NCBI GenBank assembly: GCA_019918135.1
Contig: WBZZ01001207.1
Location: forward strand, 42,501 to 106,500
DNA from: Paulinella micropora
Taxonomy: Eukaryota; Cercozoa; Imbricatea; Euglyphida; Paulinellidae
Reading direction: 5' to 3'
DNA length: 64,000 bases
Shown here: positions 1-10,901 of the stretch, in pieces
Numbering within the stretch: position 1 is the stretch's first letter
How the letters are laid out: every line of letters begins with the position of its first letter
Made by a program: the position numbers and the translations under genes
The notes under the pieces: generated by a model
Told to the model about the DNA's origin: nothing
What the model saw: only the letters and a program-made list of their open reading frames with translations
Databases searched by the model: none

Positions 1-238
1 AAAGTGGTCGCCTTGGATGAAGCTCGAGGGTTGGTGTACCCCTCGGGCCCGAGCCTTGCCGTGGCACGTGATCACGAACACGTGCCTGGAACCAGTCTGA
101 GCCCTCCAGCCAGGGAGGGTTCAGACTGCATAAATTCTAAGCTTAGTGCTCTTTCCCAGCCTGCTACCCAGTCGCCGATTGGCGGCGGGGTGGAATGGAT
201 GCCTATATCTTCGGATATGCAGAGCTGATAGACCGAAC

Positions 239-311
<73 letters not shown>

Positions 312-312
312 C

Positions 313-344
<32 letters not shown>

Positions 345-878
345 CTCGCTTTTTCGTAAAACACTTTGTCGACTTTACCAGAGAAACAAAACTTTCCATC
401 TTTGCCCACCGCTCCCAATTCCAGCCAGTTGTCGCTCTTGTCCACTTCCACTTTCACGGTTCCCAGGGCATGCTTACGGTATGAGCAGCTTGGCAACCTT
501 GGACATACTGCCTTGTGTTGGTTGTGGTGCAACAAACCGTCACCAACGTGACCAACCCTTTTTTTACCAGCCCGTTTTTTGACTGCGTCGCCAACTGCCC
601 CTGCGTGGAACTAGTGAGGCAACCTCTGTTTTGCCTACCATGTTTTTTCCATGAACACTCTCTCGTCGTATGCTGTCTCTTATCTACTGACTACTGTGTT
701 TTGTTTCGATGTCCTTGATGTATTTATTACAGTATCTGTTATTTTTTCAGCACAGTTCCGGTGGTTGTGTGGCAGGTAGCAACTAGGGAGGCAAAACATG
801 TGATTTCGTCCTTGCAGCCAGGTCTCATTTCTATCTCTTGCTATCCATTCTCATTGCAAACTTCTCATTCTGTAGACC
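1..878. other. Non-coding flank with an ATCT microsatellite
   Basis: I see no convincing gene here. The only clear structure is a tetranucleotide run (ATCT)n at about 237-344, near-perfect with one CCAT interruption. Short ORFs across it translate the repeat (Leu-Ser-Ile-Tyr) and are not genes. The rest is ordinary mixed-composition sequence that may hold the promoter or 5' UTR of the gene starting at 879. Confidence 0.6.
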
Positions 879-3800
879 ATGAATCCCAGAGCAAGTGGAA
901 AGGCAGCAGCGGCTGCGGCGGGGGCCTTGGGGGCATCTTTCCTAGCAGTGTTTGGTGGTGCGGTTTCGTCAAAATTCCCCAACTTGAAGCAAGAATCACC
1001 AGCCAGGCCTCCTCCCATAGTGGTGCCCAAAGTCGAAATCCCGAGGCTACCGTCCAGTTTTCAAGCAGTGTTCGGCAGCAGTGTTTCGAGTACCAAACTT
1101 CCACCATTAGAGATTGCCCCCCCCCCCCCCCACACACACACACAAAGGCGTCCGTTGAGGAAGCCCCTGCCGCCCATCAGTCCGGTTCATTTGATGCGGT
1201 CTTCCCCTCCAAGCAGCCTCAGGCAGTGCCACATGTGCCAGTGTGCCAGACAGAGTTTCCCTGCAGTGTTCAAGCCTAGCCAGCCACCTTCCACTACCAA
1301 AACGCCCAGCAGTACTCCCTCAGGTGATTTTAGAACCGGCATGCTGCCTCTGTACGTAGCACTGAATATTCCTATCCCCCGATACACTCCTTTTTTGGAA
1401 GTTACACGCAATACAGACTTTTTAAAAAAAAAGAAAGCAGCGTAAAACTCGAGACTCGCCCCAAAAGCTTCAAGAAGTGGTTAGGTTGTACTTGGACAGA
1501 GCTAGAGGAAGAAATGAAGAGTAAGTGCTGTGTAAATCTAAAGTGTAACAAGTGGTTACAGCCTTTCGCTGCGGTAAAAGCTAGGGCAGATTCTGTTCAG
1601 ATGAAAAGAAGTGAGCTAGCTGCATGGGTGGCAGGGCAGATGATGATTATGGAGAACCAGGATGGTGTTGTGGAATACAGATACAAAAATGCTAGGGTCT
1701 GTAGAAGCATGTGGATGAGACTGCACGGGATTGGAGATAAAACCATGCGTAGGGCTAGAAAAGCTGTAGAGGAAGACAATAAGTTTTTCGAGGACTATGG
1801 GAAGGCTGATAGCCCTGTAGAAGACCTTGTCTTTGCTTTGTTACACCAGAAGTTTTTTGTAGAGCAAGAACCAGAATCTGTGGCTGATGGCATTTTCCAT
1901 CTGCAAGACACCATGGACTTCAATCGTATCTATGCTTGGATCCAAGAGCAGTGGGGTCCTTCCAGACAAAAGCTGGTTTTTGCTAGCCTCCCCCCCCCCC
2001 CCCAGAGGGCCCCAGTGAAAGCACGGTTCGTAAGGTCTGGCGCGCCGAGTTCAGTAAGGTTAAGCCCATCAGAAAGGGAGATTTTGCCAAGTGCGCCTTC
2101 TGTACAGAGCTCGCCAGTGAGCATCAGTCTGGGCATTACTTCCCTTTTGAATCCTATGTTCTTTGTTTCATTTTTCCTCTTTTTTTTATAATTTTTTTAG
2201 ATTCAAGACTAAGAATGCAGCCACTGAATGGAGAACACGGAACCGGATACACAATAAGATACATCGTGTAAATAGGAGGGGCAGCATGAGGCGTGCTGTA
2301 GAAGGGTCAATTCCTATGCTTCCTTTTTTTTAGAATCTATCTTTGCTTTTCTTGCCCAGGGGTAAGGACATTCAGAGGGTCACTTCCATGACGATAGATA
2401 TGACAAAGCCCTTTAACCTTCTCTGGTGTCCGCGAGGGTCGGCGGACTTCAGAGGCAGGTATGTGGTGAGGATACATGCAGGTGGTGCGACCATGTATGC
2501 CCATGACATGAATTTTATTCTGTGTCATTTGCCAAATATAACACACAGTGCTAATTCAAATATAACTTTCTTATACCATCTTGTCCGTTGGGAAATGTTT
2601 CATCCTAGCACTAAGGCAGCATCACAGCTTCTTGTAGATTGGGATGGGGGGGTTGAAAACACAGGTTTGAGTACACAGCTGTTTTGGTGTCACATTGTCG
2701 GCAAGAAATGGAAAAAAGATAGAAACTAATAGAATGGTCACAAAGCACTCACACAGTAAACAGGATCAAAAATTCTATGTCATGCGCTATTTTGGATACA
2801 ACACCACCCTCATGAGCACTAAGTTTGCACAAGCACTCTTTAAACTAATGCTAGGCTTCAAAAAAAACAAAGAATCATATTGCCTTTTGCTTCTGAAAAG
2901 TGAGTATGATTGGGACAAATACGTTGAGGACTCCATGAACCCATCTTTCAAATATTTTCAGAGACCCCTCGCCTGGCAGTATCAGGAGTTCGAGTCAAAA
3001 CTTGGGGCGATGCCCAAATGCACTGGCACGGTGTGAATGACGACCCCGATGGCGAGGATATATTGCCATACATCAAGGAACCAGGTAGTTATCCCAAACC
3101 TGAAAAGTGTTTTATGTCATGTTTTGAATAGTGTTAGACAGACCCGCCAAGCTTCCCCACGTGAACTGGGCAACTCCAAAGATAGTGAAGGACGTGCAGT
3201 ATTTAGCTAATAAGTATCGCACGAAAGAAGAGCAGGAATGGTTCAAGGAGGTCCTGCGCTCGTCGGAACTCACGCGTATCATTTGGGACGGTGAGGAAGG
3301 AGATGGGAACATGCCAGGTAGGCCAGGTCATCTTGTGTGTGCTGATAAGTCGGGAACAGTCTGGAATGCTCCAATCCGTGTTCTGGACAAACTGCCAGAG
3401 GATTTGTGGGGAGTACCTGCTGATAGACAGGCTGCAGAGGACGCAGCCGCCATGCTAACAGAGAGAGAGCGGTTGTATGCACCTAGAACTGCCTTTGTAA
3501 ATTCAGGATGCACCCAGCCATCCTGCGTGGATGGGAGCACGGCTGCTTTCGGAAGATGAAAAGGTCCTTCACGATTTTGACAACCCCAATCGGGGGCCCG
3601 CACCCCATCTGCGAGTGACACAGCTGTTAGAGGAAGCTGAGACAGCAGATAGCTTGAAGAAGGCGACAACTAGAGAGTTGAAGTCGTGGCTAGCTCAGAA
3701 TAGTCAAAGGATTAGCGGAAAGAAGACAGTTCTGATTGAGCGCGTTCTTTCTTTTCTTAACGATGATGGACGAGCTGGTAGCTTGGAAGGCGAGCAGCAG

Positions 3801-4160
3801 CACAGGTCAGGTCGCGGACGGGGCGGCCGCGGACGTGCGCGTGGTGGCGCGCGATCTAGGAAGAAGAGGAGAACGGACGCAGAGGAACCGTTCGAAAACG
3901 AAGAGGTAAGTTCTAGCTCTCAATCATCGGACGACAACGAGTCGCTTGTACCTCTTCAAAATCAACCCCATTCCGCGGCTCGAGTACGTGTACGCCGTAC
4001 GCTTGCAATGGTTTTTGCTTTGAGCGATGAGGAACGGGAAGCTCAAGATTTGCGGGAGGAGGGTTGCAGATCTGACTTATCTGATTTTTCGTCTGAGGCT
4101 TGGCTAACGCTTTGGGGGATTAGATTGATTGACGTTCAGGTAATGTTCAGGGATAATTGA
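879..4160 (+). CDS. Multi-exon DUF7869-like transposon protein with C-terminal SAP domain
   Basis: The exons form one reading order. An Ala/Pro-rich N terminus starts at 879. A segment at about 1448-2150 has a CC..C Cys pair, a VCR..W motif and a KCAFC motif. A core at about 2365-2725 has a DWDGGVENTG motif followed by HSHSKQDQ, the pattern of DUF7869-type transposase-like proteins (Asp/Asn-Glu-Asn, then GHTHxDxD-like). Then come exons at about 2962-3091, 3131-3320 and 3531-4160. Introns show T-rich tracts and AG acceptors, e.g. TATTTTCAG at 2961 and GTAGTT after 3091. The last exon carries a SAP-like helix pair (residues about 40-75 of the 3531 ORF) and an RG-rich basic tract, which suggests DNA binding. 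The frame breaks at an A9 run (about 1424) and a C run (about 1990). Exon borders are approximate. The last 0.27 kb of the ORF lies inside the inverted repeat. Confidence 0.55.
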
Positions 4161-5129
4161 TAACCAATACTTTTTGTTCAGAGATGATTGATTGACGTTC
4201 GGTATGTTGACTGTCTTAGTAAATCCTCCACTCCGCAAACATACATTTTTTTTAAAGCAACATCTCAATAATAGTTTCAAAATTGTAATAATTAATTAGA
4301 TTAGAATCAAACAAATCAGTTGTGCACATTTGTATTAATATTCGATTAATTTTTGTTGGATTTGGACTTAGGCGAAAATATTAATAAAAAAACCTGATGG
4401 GTGAGGCACTGTCGGCCGATGACTAAGTTATTATTGGTCAAGAAATAATTTTGAAAATATTATATTTAGTTTTAATAATGATTTAGCAAGTATTTATGTA
4501 TATTTTTCTCACTATTTCGTGAATTTTTGGTGATTTGTGACTTAGGAGAAATGGTTAAGTCACGCAGAAATATATGTCTGAAATTCAAAGTCAGATGATG
4601 GAAAAATACCTGATGTTCCAGTCAAATTGCTACCAGAATAATTGTTTTCAAATTTTTTTAATTAAATATTATATTTAGTTAAATTAAATCAATTTCGTAT
4701 TGCAATGGCAAGAAGAATAGTTTATTAATAATTATATCAGACATGGTGATAGTGCTAAGACTGCCGGGTGGCAAACACCTGACTTTTCTGGTCAAGTTGC
4801 CACCGGTGCAAGAAAAATTAATAATTTATATTTAAATATCATATTTCATGAAAAATAATCAATATTTAGTTGAAAATAGAAGAAAAGTCATAAAGATGAG
4901 GCAAATACGAGGCAAATCAGAGGCTAAAATATTTGCCTCTGAATCTGCCTCATTTTGCCTCCAAATGTGGACTTATACATCGGATATCAACTGCAAACTT
5001 TATCGTTTTGATTCAAAACGCTTCGGGGTCATAAATAAACGAATTTTGAGCAAAAAGATCACATATTTGCCTCATAGGTTTGAGGCAAATAGTAGGCAAA
5101 AAGGACTAGTCCCTTTGACAGGAATGTTT

Positions 5130-5131
<2 letters not shown>
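3892..5131 (+). repeat. Left copy of a 1240-bp inverted repeat
   Basis: Nearly identical, in reverse orientation, to 44946-46185. Both copies are 1240 bp by my alignment. The repeat starts inside the SAP gene at an exon/5' splice-like site (GAGGTAAGT), covers the last 90 codons or so, then about 970 bp of AT-rich non-coding DNA, and ends at GGAATGTTTGT. Beyond that point the left copy runs into TAG repeats and the right copy into an unrelated gene, so the 3' end is a sharp element boundary. It reads as the 3' part of the DUF7869-SAP element. Confidence 0.85.
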
Positions 5132-5177
<46 letters not shown>

Positions 5178-5231
5178 TTAGTAGTAAAAGTTAGATAAGT
5201 AGTAGTATTAGTAGTAGTAATCGTAAGATAT

Positions 5232-5272
<41 letters not shown>

Positions 5273-5277
5273 TAGAT

Positions 5278-5324
<47 letters not shown>

Positions 5325-5334
5325 ATTGTTAGAT

Positions 5335-5387
<53 letters not shown>

Positions 5388-5677
5388 ATAGTTAGATAAG
5401 TAATAGTAGTAGTAGTAAATTAGCTAGATAAGTAGTAGTAGTCAAGCTGCTGTTGCTTGGCGCGGGTGAATATGTGTGTGTGTGTATCTGATCTGTGTGC
5501 GTGTGCGTGTGTGCGTATATATATTTATGTGTGTTTTATTTGTGTGCATAGGGCAAACCCACAAGCTACTGTTGCTTGGCGCGGGTGAATGTGTGTGTGT
5601 AGTAATAGTAGTAGTAGTAGTAGCAATAATAATTATATAAGTAGCAGTAGTAGTAGTAGTAGTAGTAATAGTTAAAT

Positions 5678-5721
<44 letters not shown>

Positions 5722-5730
5722 ATAGTTAGA

Positions 5731-5762
<32 letters not shown>

Positions 5763-5826
5763 ATAGTTAGATAAGTAGTAGTAGTAGTAGTAATGATAGT
5801 AGTAGTAGTAGTAGTAATAGTTAGAT

Positions 5827-5870
<44 letters not shown>

Positions 5871-5878
5871 ATAGTTAG

Positions 5879-5933
<55 letters not shown>

Positions 5934-5976
5934 ATAGTTAGATGAGTAGTAGTAGTAGTAGTAATAATAGGTAGAT

Positions 5977-6020
<44 letters not shown>

Positions 6021-6209
6021 ATTAGATAAGTAGCAGTAGAAGTAGTAGTAGTAGTAGTAATAGTAGTAATAGTAGTAGTAATAGTTAGATATTCAATAAG
6101 TAGTAGTAGTAGTAGTTAGTAGTAGTAGTAGTAGTAGTAGTTAGATAAGTAGTAGTAGTAGTAGTAATAGTTAGATAAGTAGTAGTAGTAGTAGTAGCAA
6201 TAGTTAGAT

Positions 6210-6255
<46 letters not shown>

Positions 6256-6260
6256 TAGAT

Positions 6261-6297
<37 letters not shown>

Positions 6298-6316
6298 TAG
6301 ATAAGTAGTAGTAGTA

Positions 6317-6355
<39 letters not shown>

Positions 6356-6370
6356 ATAGTTAGATAAGTT

Positions 6371-6412
<42 letters not shown>

Positions 6413-6422
6413 ATAGTTAGAT

Positions 6423-6454
<32 letters not shown>

Positions 6455-6655
6455 ATATTTAGATAAGTAGTAGTAGTAGTAGTAGTAGTTAGATAAGTAG
6501 TAGTAGTAGTAGTAGTAGAAGTAGTAGTAGTAGTAGTAGTAATAGTTAGATAAGTAGTAGTAGTAGTAGTAATAGTAGTAGTAATAGATAAGTAGTAGTA
6601 GTAGTAGTAGTAGTAATAGTTAGATAAGTAGTAGCAGTAGTAGTAATAGTTAGAT
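5129..6655. repeat. Long TAG trinucleotide array
   Basis: About 1.5 kb of (TAG)n broken at intervals by the punctuation TTAGATAAG, so it also has a higher-order period of roughly 40-60 bp. Short TG-rich stretches interrupt it at 5460-5600, where a segment GGCGCGGGTGAAT occurs twice. It joins the 3' end of the LRR gene directly at about 6659. Confidence 0.95.
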
Positions 6656-8671
6656 AAGTCGCCTCTGTATCAGCGGCAGTCGCAGGGCCTCGAGCTGGTC
6701 GCAGCGCTTGGCGGTCACAGTGAACGCACCCCGTACCTGGGCCAGCGCGGAGAAGTCACAGGTCCGCAGCTCGGGGCACTCCAACTCTACCTGGACCGGC
6801 CCCGCTACCTTCTCGAGCTTAGGCAGCGACAGCTCTCGGAATGCTGGGCAGTTCTTGACGCACACCGACAGTTCACAGCCTACTTGCGCTAACAGAGGCA
6901 AAGCAAACTTCTTTAGGTGGAGACAGCGTTCGAAGCTGACGCGGCTCCTCCTAGACTCGCCTCGCCCCCGCACCAGCCACAGCCTCGGTAGCATAAACTC
7001 CTGTAGCTTCGTGCAGCCCTGGAATTCTAGCCAGAGCTCTTGATCCACTAGGCGCAGCCAGGGCAAGCTTACCAGCCTAACGTCGGAGCGCTGTACTTTG
7101 AGCACGCAGCCCCCGCCCCGTACTTTGCTGAGCAGCGGCAGGTCTAAATTTTCGAACACAGGGCAGTTCTCGAGGGATACATTTAGGGACCCCCCGAAAG
7201 CGGGCGCGTCGTCGTCCTCCGCTGGGCCTCCCCGGTAAGAGCTGCCAACCTCCCTCTTCCCGAGGGTACGCAGCAGGGGCAAAGTGCAGTTATGCAGGGT
7301 GGTACAGTCCTCGAAATGTAGCCTCAGGCCACGCTCCTGTCCCCAGCCCTGGCCCACGGCCGGCCGGTGCGCGAGCCGTTGTAACAGGGGCAGAGTGAAA
7401 GCCGTGAGGCTTTGGCAGGCACAAAAGTCCAGGCCCAGCAGGTAGCCCACCGATGCCAATCTAGGCAAGGTAGCCTCTGCCAGGGTGCCGCACCCGTGGA
7501 ACCCGAACTCGGCCTCTTTGTATACCTTGTACAACTCTGGTAGTGTGAAGCTGGACAGGGCCGGACAGCTACGGAGTTCCACGTCGAGGTTTCCGGCCAC
7601 GACGGCCAGCTCGGGCGCATGGAACAGCGCGAAGTCCTGCAACGGCGGGGCGGCGGGCGCTGCTGCGCGGGGCGAATAATAGCCAGTGGAAGGCTCGGTA
7701 GGGAGCAGTTGTACGTGCAGGCCCCCGGCTTGCGCTAGCAGCGGTAACAAAAGCTCGCTCAGGGTCGTACACGCGTACAGCCGCAGCGTGAGGACTCCCT
7801 CCGTGGTGCGGAGTTCCGGCCACCTCAGGGTAGTCAGCTGGTGGCACTGGTTTGCCTCCCAGTGCAGATCCCCGTTCCCTGGCTTGACTTGCAGCACAGC
7901 GGCACAGCTGCCGCGAAGGCCCACTCTGACCGGCTGTGGGCTGTCGCCGCTGCGCAAAGAGGTGTCGATGGTGGCGAGGGCCGGACAGTCCTCGAAGAGT
8001 AGCGCTGGCTGCGAGGAGGGGCGCCGTTCGTGCCGCTGCGCTTGCTGCGTAAAGACAAACCGTTGCAGTAGCGGCAGGCCGGACAGGGTGAACTCAGGGA
8101 GGATTTTCCCTGGCTCGGGCAGGACGGTTTGGGTAAACTCGAGCGCCGTGACCTGGTCCAGGAACGGCTGGGCGCCGGCGCCTGTCCTGGCGAGCTTCAG
8201 GTACGTGCATTCTTCTACGGCCAGGTGATGCAGGCACAGCCGCCGGACGGGAAAAGCCTGGGGTCCCGCGAAGGGGAAGTACCCCGCGTTCCGGCTGGCG
8301 AGCTCGGCCAGCTCTTGGTCACGGCCCGCGGGGTAGCTTTCGCCCCGGGAGATGACCAGTTCGGGGAGCACAAAACTGCCGTCCCCGGCGCTGGCCCCGA
8401 GCCCAAGCCTAGCCGCGACGCCGAGCGAGTGCCAGTAGCTTTCCCTGCGCAGGTCCACGTCGTCGCGGGTAGAGCGAGTAGAGCGAGTAGCGGCCGTGTG
8501 CGCAACGGGGTGGACTGTGCCCACCGGAGGAATTAGCAGGGGAGCAAACGCCAATATGTCAGGCCCGCCCCCGGCCAACGCGTCGCCGGCCTTTCGCCAC
8601 GCGGCTTGTCTACCCTGCAGGGCCCGGTAGTTGTTGCTGGCCCAGCCTTGGATTTCCGTCAGGTAGTCCAT
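6650..8671 (-). CDS. LRR-like repeat protein, 3' end replaced by TAG repeat
   Basis: This 673-aa ORF repeats the pattern C..L..F.LP.L..V about every 25-35 residues along its whole length, with acidic and aromatic strand residues between. That is a leucine-rich-repeat-like solenoid, closest in feel to receptor-L or F-box LRR proteins. The last codons and the stop fall in the TTATCTAA of the flanking TAG repeat, so the natural C terminus is probably lost. An in-frame TAG lies 30 bp upstream of the ATG. The gene just upstream (8978) ends in the other frame and carries an F-box-like segment, so the two may be one F-box/LRR gene, split by a very short intron or by an indel. If so, it would act as a substrate receptor for an SCF-type ubiquitin ligase. 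Product family is fairly clear; exact class and activity are not. Confidence 0.6.
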   Translation of the reverse strand: MDYLTEIQGWASNNYRALQGRQAAWRKAGDALAGGGPDILAFAPLLIPPVGTVHPVAHTAATRSTRSTRDDVDLRRESYWHSLGVAARLGLGASAGDGSFVLPELVISRGESYPAGRDQELAELASRNAGYFPFAGPQAFPVRRLCLHHLAVEECTYLKLARTGAGAQPFLDQVTALEFTQTVLPEPGKILPEFTLSGLPLLQRFVFTQQAQRHERRPSSQPALLFEDCPALATIDTSLRSGDSPQPVRVGLRGSCAAVLQVKPGNGDLHWEANQCHQLTTLRWPELRTTEGVLTLRLYACTTLSELLLPLLAQAGGLHVQLLPTEPSTGYYSPRAAAPAAPPLQDFALFHAPELAVVAGNLDVELRSCPALSSFTLPELYKVYKEAEFGFHGCGTLAEATLPRLASVGYLLGLDFCACQSLTAFTLPLLQRLAHRPAVGQGWGQERGLRLHFEDCTTLHNCTLPLLRTLGKREVGSSYRGGPAEDDDAPAFGGSLNVSLENCPVFENLDLPLLSKVRGGGCVLKVQRSDVRLVSLPWLRLVDQELWLEFQGCTKLQEFMLPRLWLVRGRGESRRSRVSFERCLHLKKFALPLLAQVGCELSVCVKNCPAFRELSLPKLEKVAGPVQVELECPELRTCDFSALAQVRGAFTVTAKRCDQLEALRLPLIQRRLI

Positions 8672-8978
8672 CGGCCGCGCCGAAATCGGCCAAGAGCGGT
8701 GCTAACTGTAGGTTATTTCTGCCGGCAACAGGCAGCCGCAGACTGCACAGATGCAGATAGTTCAGCAAGGCGCTTCGTTCTCTAGCGGCTGTGCGCTGGG
8801 TGGGCAACAACATCTGGCACACCCTGAGGCCGCGGGCGCTGTCCTGGGTGGTTAGGAATCCTAGGAGGTTGGTGTTGGCGGAGACCAGGGCCCCCTCCGA
8901 GACCGAAAGCCGGTCGCAGCTGGCGCATTTCCTCTCCCGTGCTTGGCTGGGGCCGGCCCTTTTCTTTTCTTCGGCCAT
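8610..8978 (-). CDS. F-box-like N-terminal module upstream of the LRR gene
   Basis: The ORF starts at ATG 8978 and encodes a basic N terminus, then a segment at residues about 30-75 with the helix pattern LLGFLTTQDSARGLRVCQ, which resembles an F-box (L..FL...D...L..VC). It shares its promoter region head to head with the HLH gene at 9493. Its tail overlaps the start of the LRR ORF in another frame. Removing 28 bases (8729-8702, GT...TTAG) would join the frames; a single-base indel would do so too. An F-box reading rests on this short motif only. The long upstream extension of this frame (to 9494) is repeat DNA and was left out. Confidence 0.45.
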   Translation of the reverse strand: MAEEKKRAGPSQARERKCASCDRLSVSEGALVSANTNLLGFLTTQDSARGLRVCQMLLPTQRTAARERSALLNYLHLCSLRLPVAGRNNLQLAPLLADFGAADGLPDGNPRLGQQQLPGPAG

Positions 8979-9124
8979 GTTGCATCTTGGGATATAGACC
9001 GCTGCGCGAGCCCCCGCCGCCGGTGCGCTCTCTTCTTCTCTTGCTCCCCCCCCCCCCCTTCCTCTCCTTTCGCGCCCAGGGGAAGGGAAGCAAGGGGGGG
9101 GGGGCGGCACGGGCCGGACGCATG

Positions 9125-9410
9125 CGCGCGGGCCACCACCGGCGCCCTCCCGCGGGCACGGAGGGGGGGGGCTGGCGCGCGAGCCCCCGCCGCCGGCGCC
9201 CGCCGGCGCCCGCCCGTGGGGCACGGAGGGGGGGGGAGGCTGGCGCGCGATCCCCGCCGCCGGCGCCCGCCGGCGCCCGCCCGCGAGCACGGAGGGGGGG
9301 GCAGGGAGGGGGGGGGGGAGGCTGGCGCGCGAGCCCCCGCCGCCGGCGCCCGCCGGCGCCCGCCCGCGGGCACGGAGGGGGGGGGAGAGGCTGGCGCGCG
9401 AGCCCCCACC
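9125..9410. repeat. GC-rich 65-75 bp tandem repeat in a divergent promoter region
   Basis: About four copies of a unit containing GGCTGGCGCGCGAG, CCGCCGCCGGCGCCC and a G7-G9 run. It sits in the 8979-9492 gap between two divergently transcribed genes. The G-runs could form quadruplexes. I see no clear TATA box. All long ORFs crossing it are repeat artefacts. Confidence 0.85.
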
Positions 9411-9492
9411 CGCACGTGCGCGGCGCGCGCTCTTTTCCGGGGAGGAAGGGAGCGCGTCCGCTTCACTTTCCGCCCGACGTAGAACGTAAAAC

Positions 9493-10599
9493 ATGCTGCA
9501 GCTGGACCAAGAGGACGATTATCCTCTGCTAGACTTCCTCCCGCCGCTGGTGATGAGTGGCTCCCCCGGCGCCCACCCCTCCTCACCACCAGCGGGCTCT
9601 CCCACCCTGCCCCAACCACTACCTGACCCGCAAGACTGGCATCTCGCTAGCCCGGGTAGCCTGTTGGCCGACAGCAGCGGACAGTGCGCCGCTTCTGACA
9701 TCCCCGAGCGTGGCGCTGTACCTGGGCCACCGGACGGCCTGCCTTGGGCCCAGGGCGACCCCTCGGGCGACCCCTCGGGCGACCCCCCGGGCGACCCCCC
9801 GGGCGGCGGGAAGGCCGTGCTGGAGGTAGCGGCGCTGCAAGAACTCTGGGCCGAGTGCGAGAAGGAGGTAGCGGGCCTGTTCGACCGCCTGGTCGCCCGA
9901 AGAGGTAGCCGCACCCCGGTGCTCAGGCCGACGACCAGGCCGGCGCAGGGCCTGTGGTCCTTTGGTGGTGATTACAACGTGGCGGTCCTGCCCGGCCCGG
10001 ACGACGACGGCAGGGGGGCAGGCAGAAGCTGGGGCGGGGCTCTGGCCGGGGCCGCCCCTAGCGCTACCGCCCGGTTCGGGGCGCACACGCGCACTCAGGC
10101 GCGGGACTTCGCCGGCCCCAAGGCCAGGAAGACGGAGCCCGCACAGGACGCCGCGTCGCGGGCGGAACGACCCCCCGCGGACCAGCGCAGGCACGATCGC
10201 CCCGACAAGGAAAAGATGTGCCGGGACGAACGCAACGGCTACTTGCGGGAGCTGAAGGACCTGCTGAGCCTGCCCGAGAATACACAAGCTAACACGGTGT
10301 TGGCGGAAACCGTGTACAAGGTGCGCGAAGTCGTGACCACTAGTATCTCCCGCGAGCTAGAGTGTCCGCTGCCCTTCCGCCGCGCCCGGGGGCTCGGTAA
10401 GAACAAGAACGAGAATGAGCGGCGCAGGGAGTTGGCGCTCATGTGCCGCGAGATGACTGCGCGCCTGGGCCTGGGCAAGAGCACGTACAACCAGGTTATA
10501 GCGCGCGCACTGGACGTACTGAAGAGCACGGTGGGCTATGGCCCGGGCGCTCAGGACTTGGAAATCTCCCGCCTCGTCCATCAGCCCTCCTTTCTGTAA
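9493..10599 (+). CDS. Protein with two tandem helix-loop-helix-like segments
   Basis: This 368-aa protein has a Pro-rich N terminus with an SGDPPGDP repeat (residues 90-105), a disordered middle, and two basic helical segments at the C terminus. At about 238-285 a basic stretch (KEKMCRDERNG) leads into YLRELKDLL, a short loop, then an amphipathic helix. At about 305-347 the pattern NENERRRELALMCREM, loop with GKS, and VIARALDVLKS recalls bHLH transcription factors (ERRRR..L...R.L). A DNA-binding regulator is a reasonable inference. Neither segment has been checked against a profile. ATTAAA at 10631, 30 bp past the stop, is a likely polyadenylation signal. The ATG is the first in frame after the promoter repeats. 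Confidence 0.5.
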   Translation: MLQLDQEDDYPLLDFLPPLVMSGSPGAHPSSPPAGSPTLPQPLPDPQDWHLASPGSLLADSSGQCAASDIPERGAVPGPPDGLPWAQGDPSGDPSGDPPGDPPGGGKAVLEVAALQELWAECEKEVAGLFDRLVARRGSRTPVLRPTTRPAQGLWSFGGDYNVAVLPGPDDDGRGAGRSWGGALAGAAPSATARFGAHTRTQARDFAGPKARKTEPAQDAASRAERPPADQRRHDRPDKEKMCRDERNGYLRELKDLLSLPENTQANTVLAETVYKVREVVTTSISRELECPLPFRRARGLGKNKNENERRRELALMCREMTARLGLGKSTYNQVIARALDVLKSTVGYGPGAQDLEISRLVHQPSFL

Positions 10600-10630
10600 A
10601 GCGGCGGCCGTGGCCGGCCGCCGCCTCTCT

Positions 10631-10636
10631 ATTAAA
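10631..10636 (+). terminator. Poly(A) signal (ATTAAA) of the HLH gene
   Basis: ATTAAA lies 31 bp after the stop codon at 10599. On the other strand, ATTAAA at 10853-10848 serves the convergent 1025-aa gene. The 10600-10901 gap is otherwise GC-rich with no gene seen. Confidence 0.5.
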
Positions 10637-10901
10637 AGCTCAGGCACCGGTCCAGGGCACAGCACCCGGCGAGGTTGGAAGCCGGCCGGGAGCGGGCTAG
10701 CTAGCGCCGGCGGTACGGAGGGGGAAGCACTTTTCGCCCCCGGTCCGGGTGGTGGCTGGGGAGGGGCTGCCCCCCGGTGAACTCGTGGCCGGCCGCGCTA
10801 GGACGCCAGGCCACGTCCGCCGGCGCCCAGAGGACCGCAGTTAGACTTTTTAATGGGCTGCTCAGGCACACACCGGCCGGCGAAACTAAGCCCGCTCGCT
10901 G

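Noticed and set aside
8861..9619. Long Pro/Arg/Ala-rich ORFs on both strands
   Set aside because: They translate the 65-75 bp GC-rich repeat and antisense of neighbouring genes; no domain and no independent start context.
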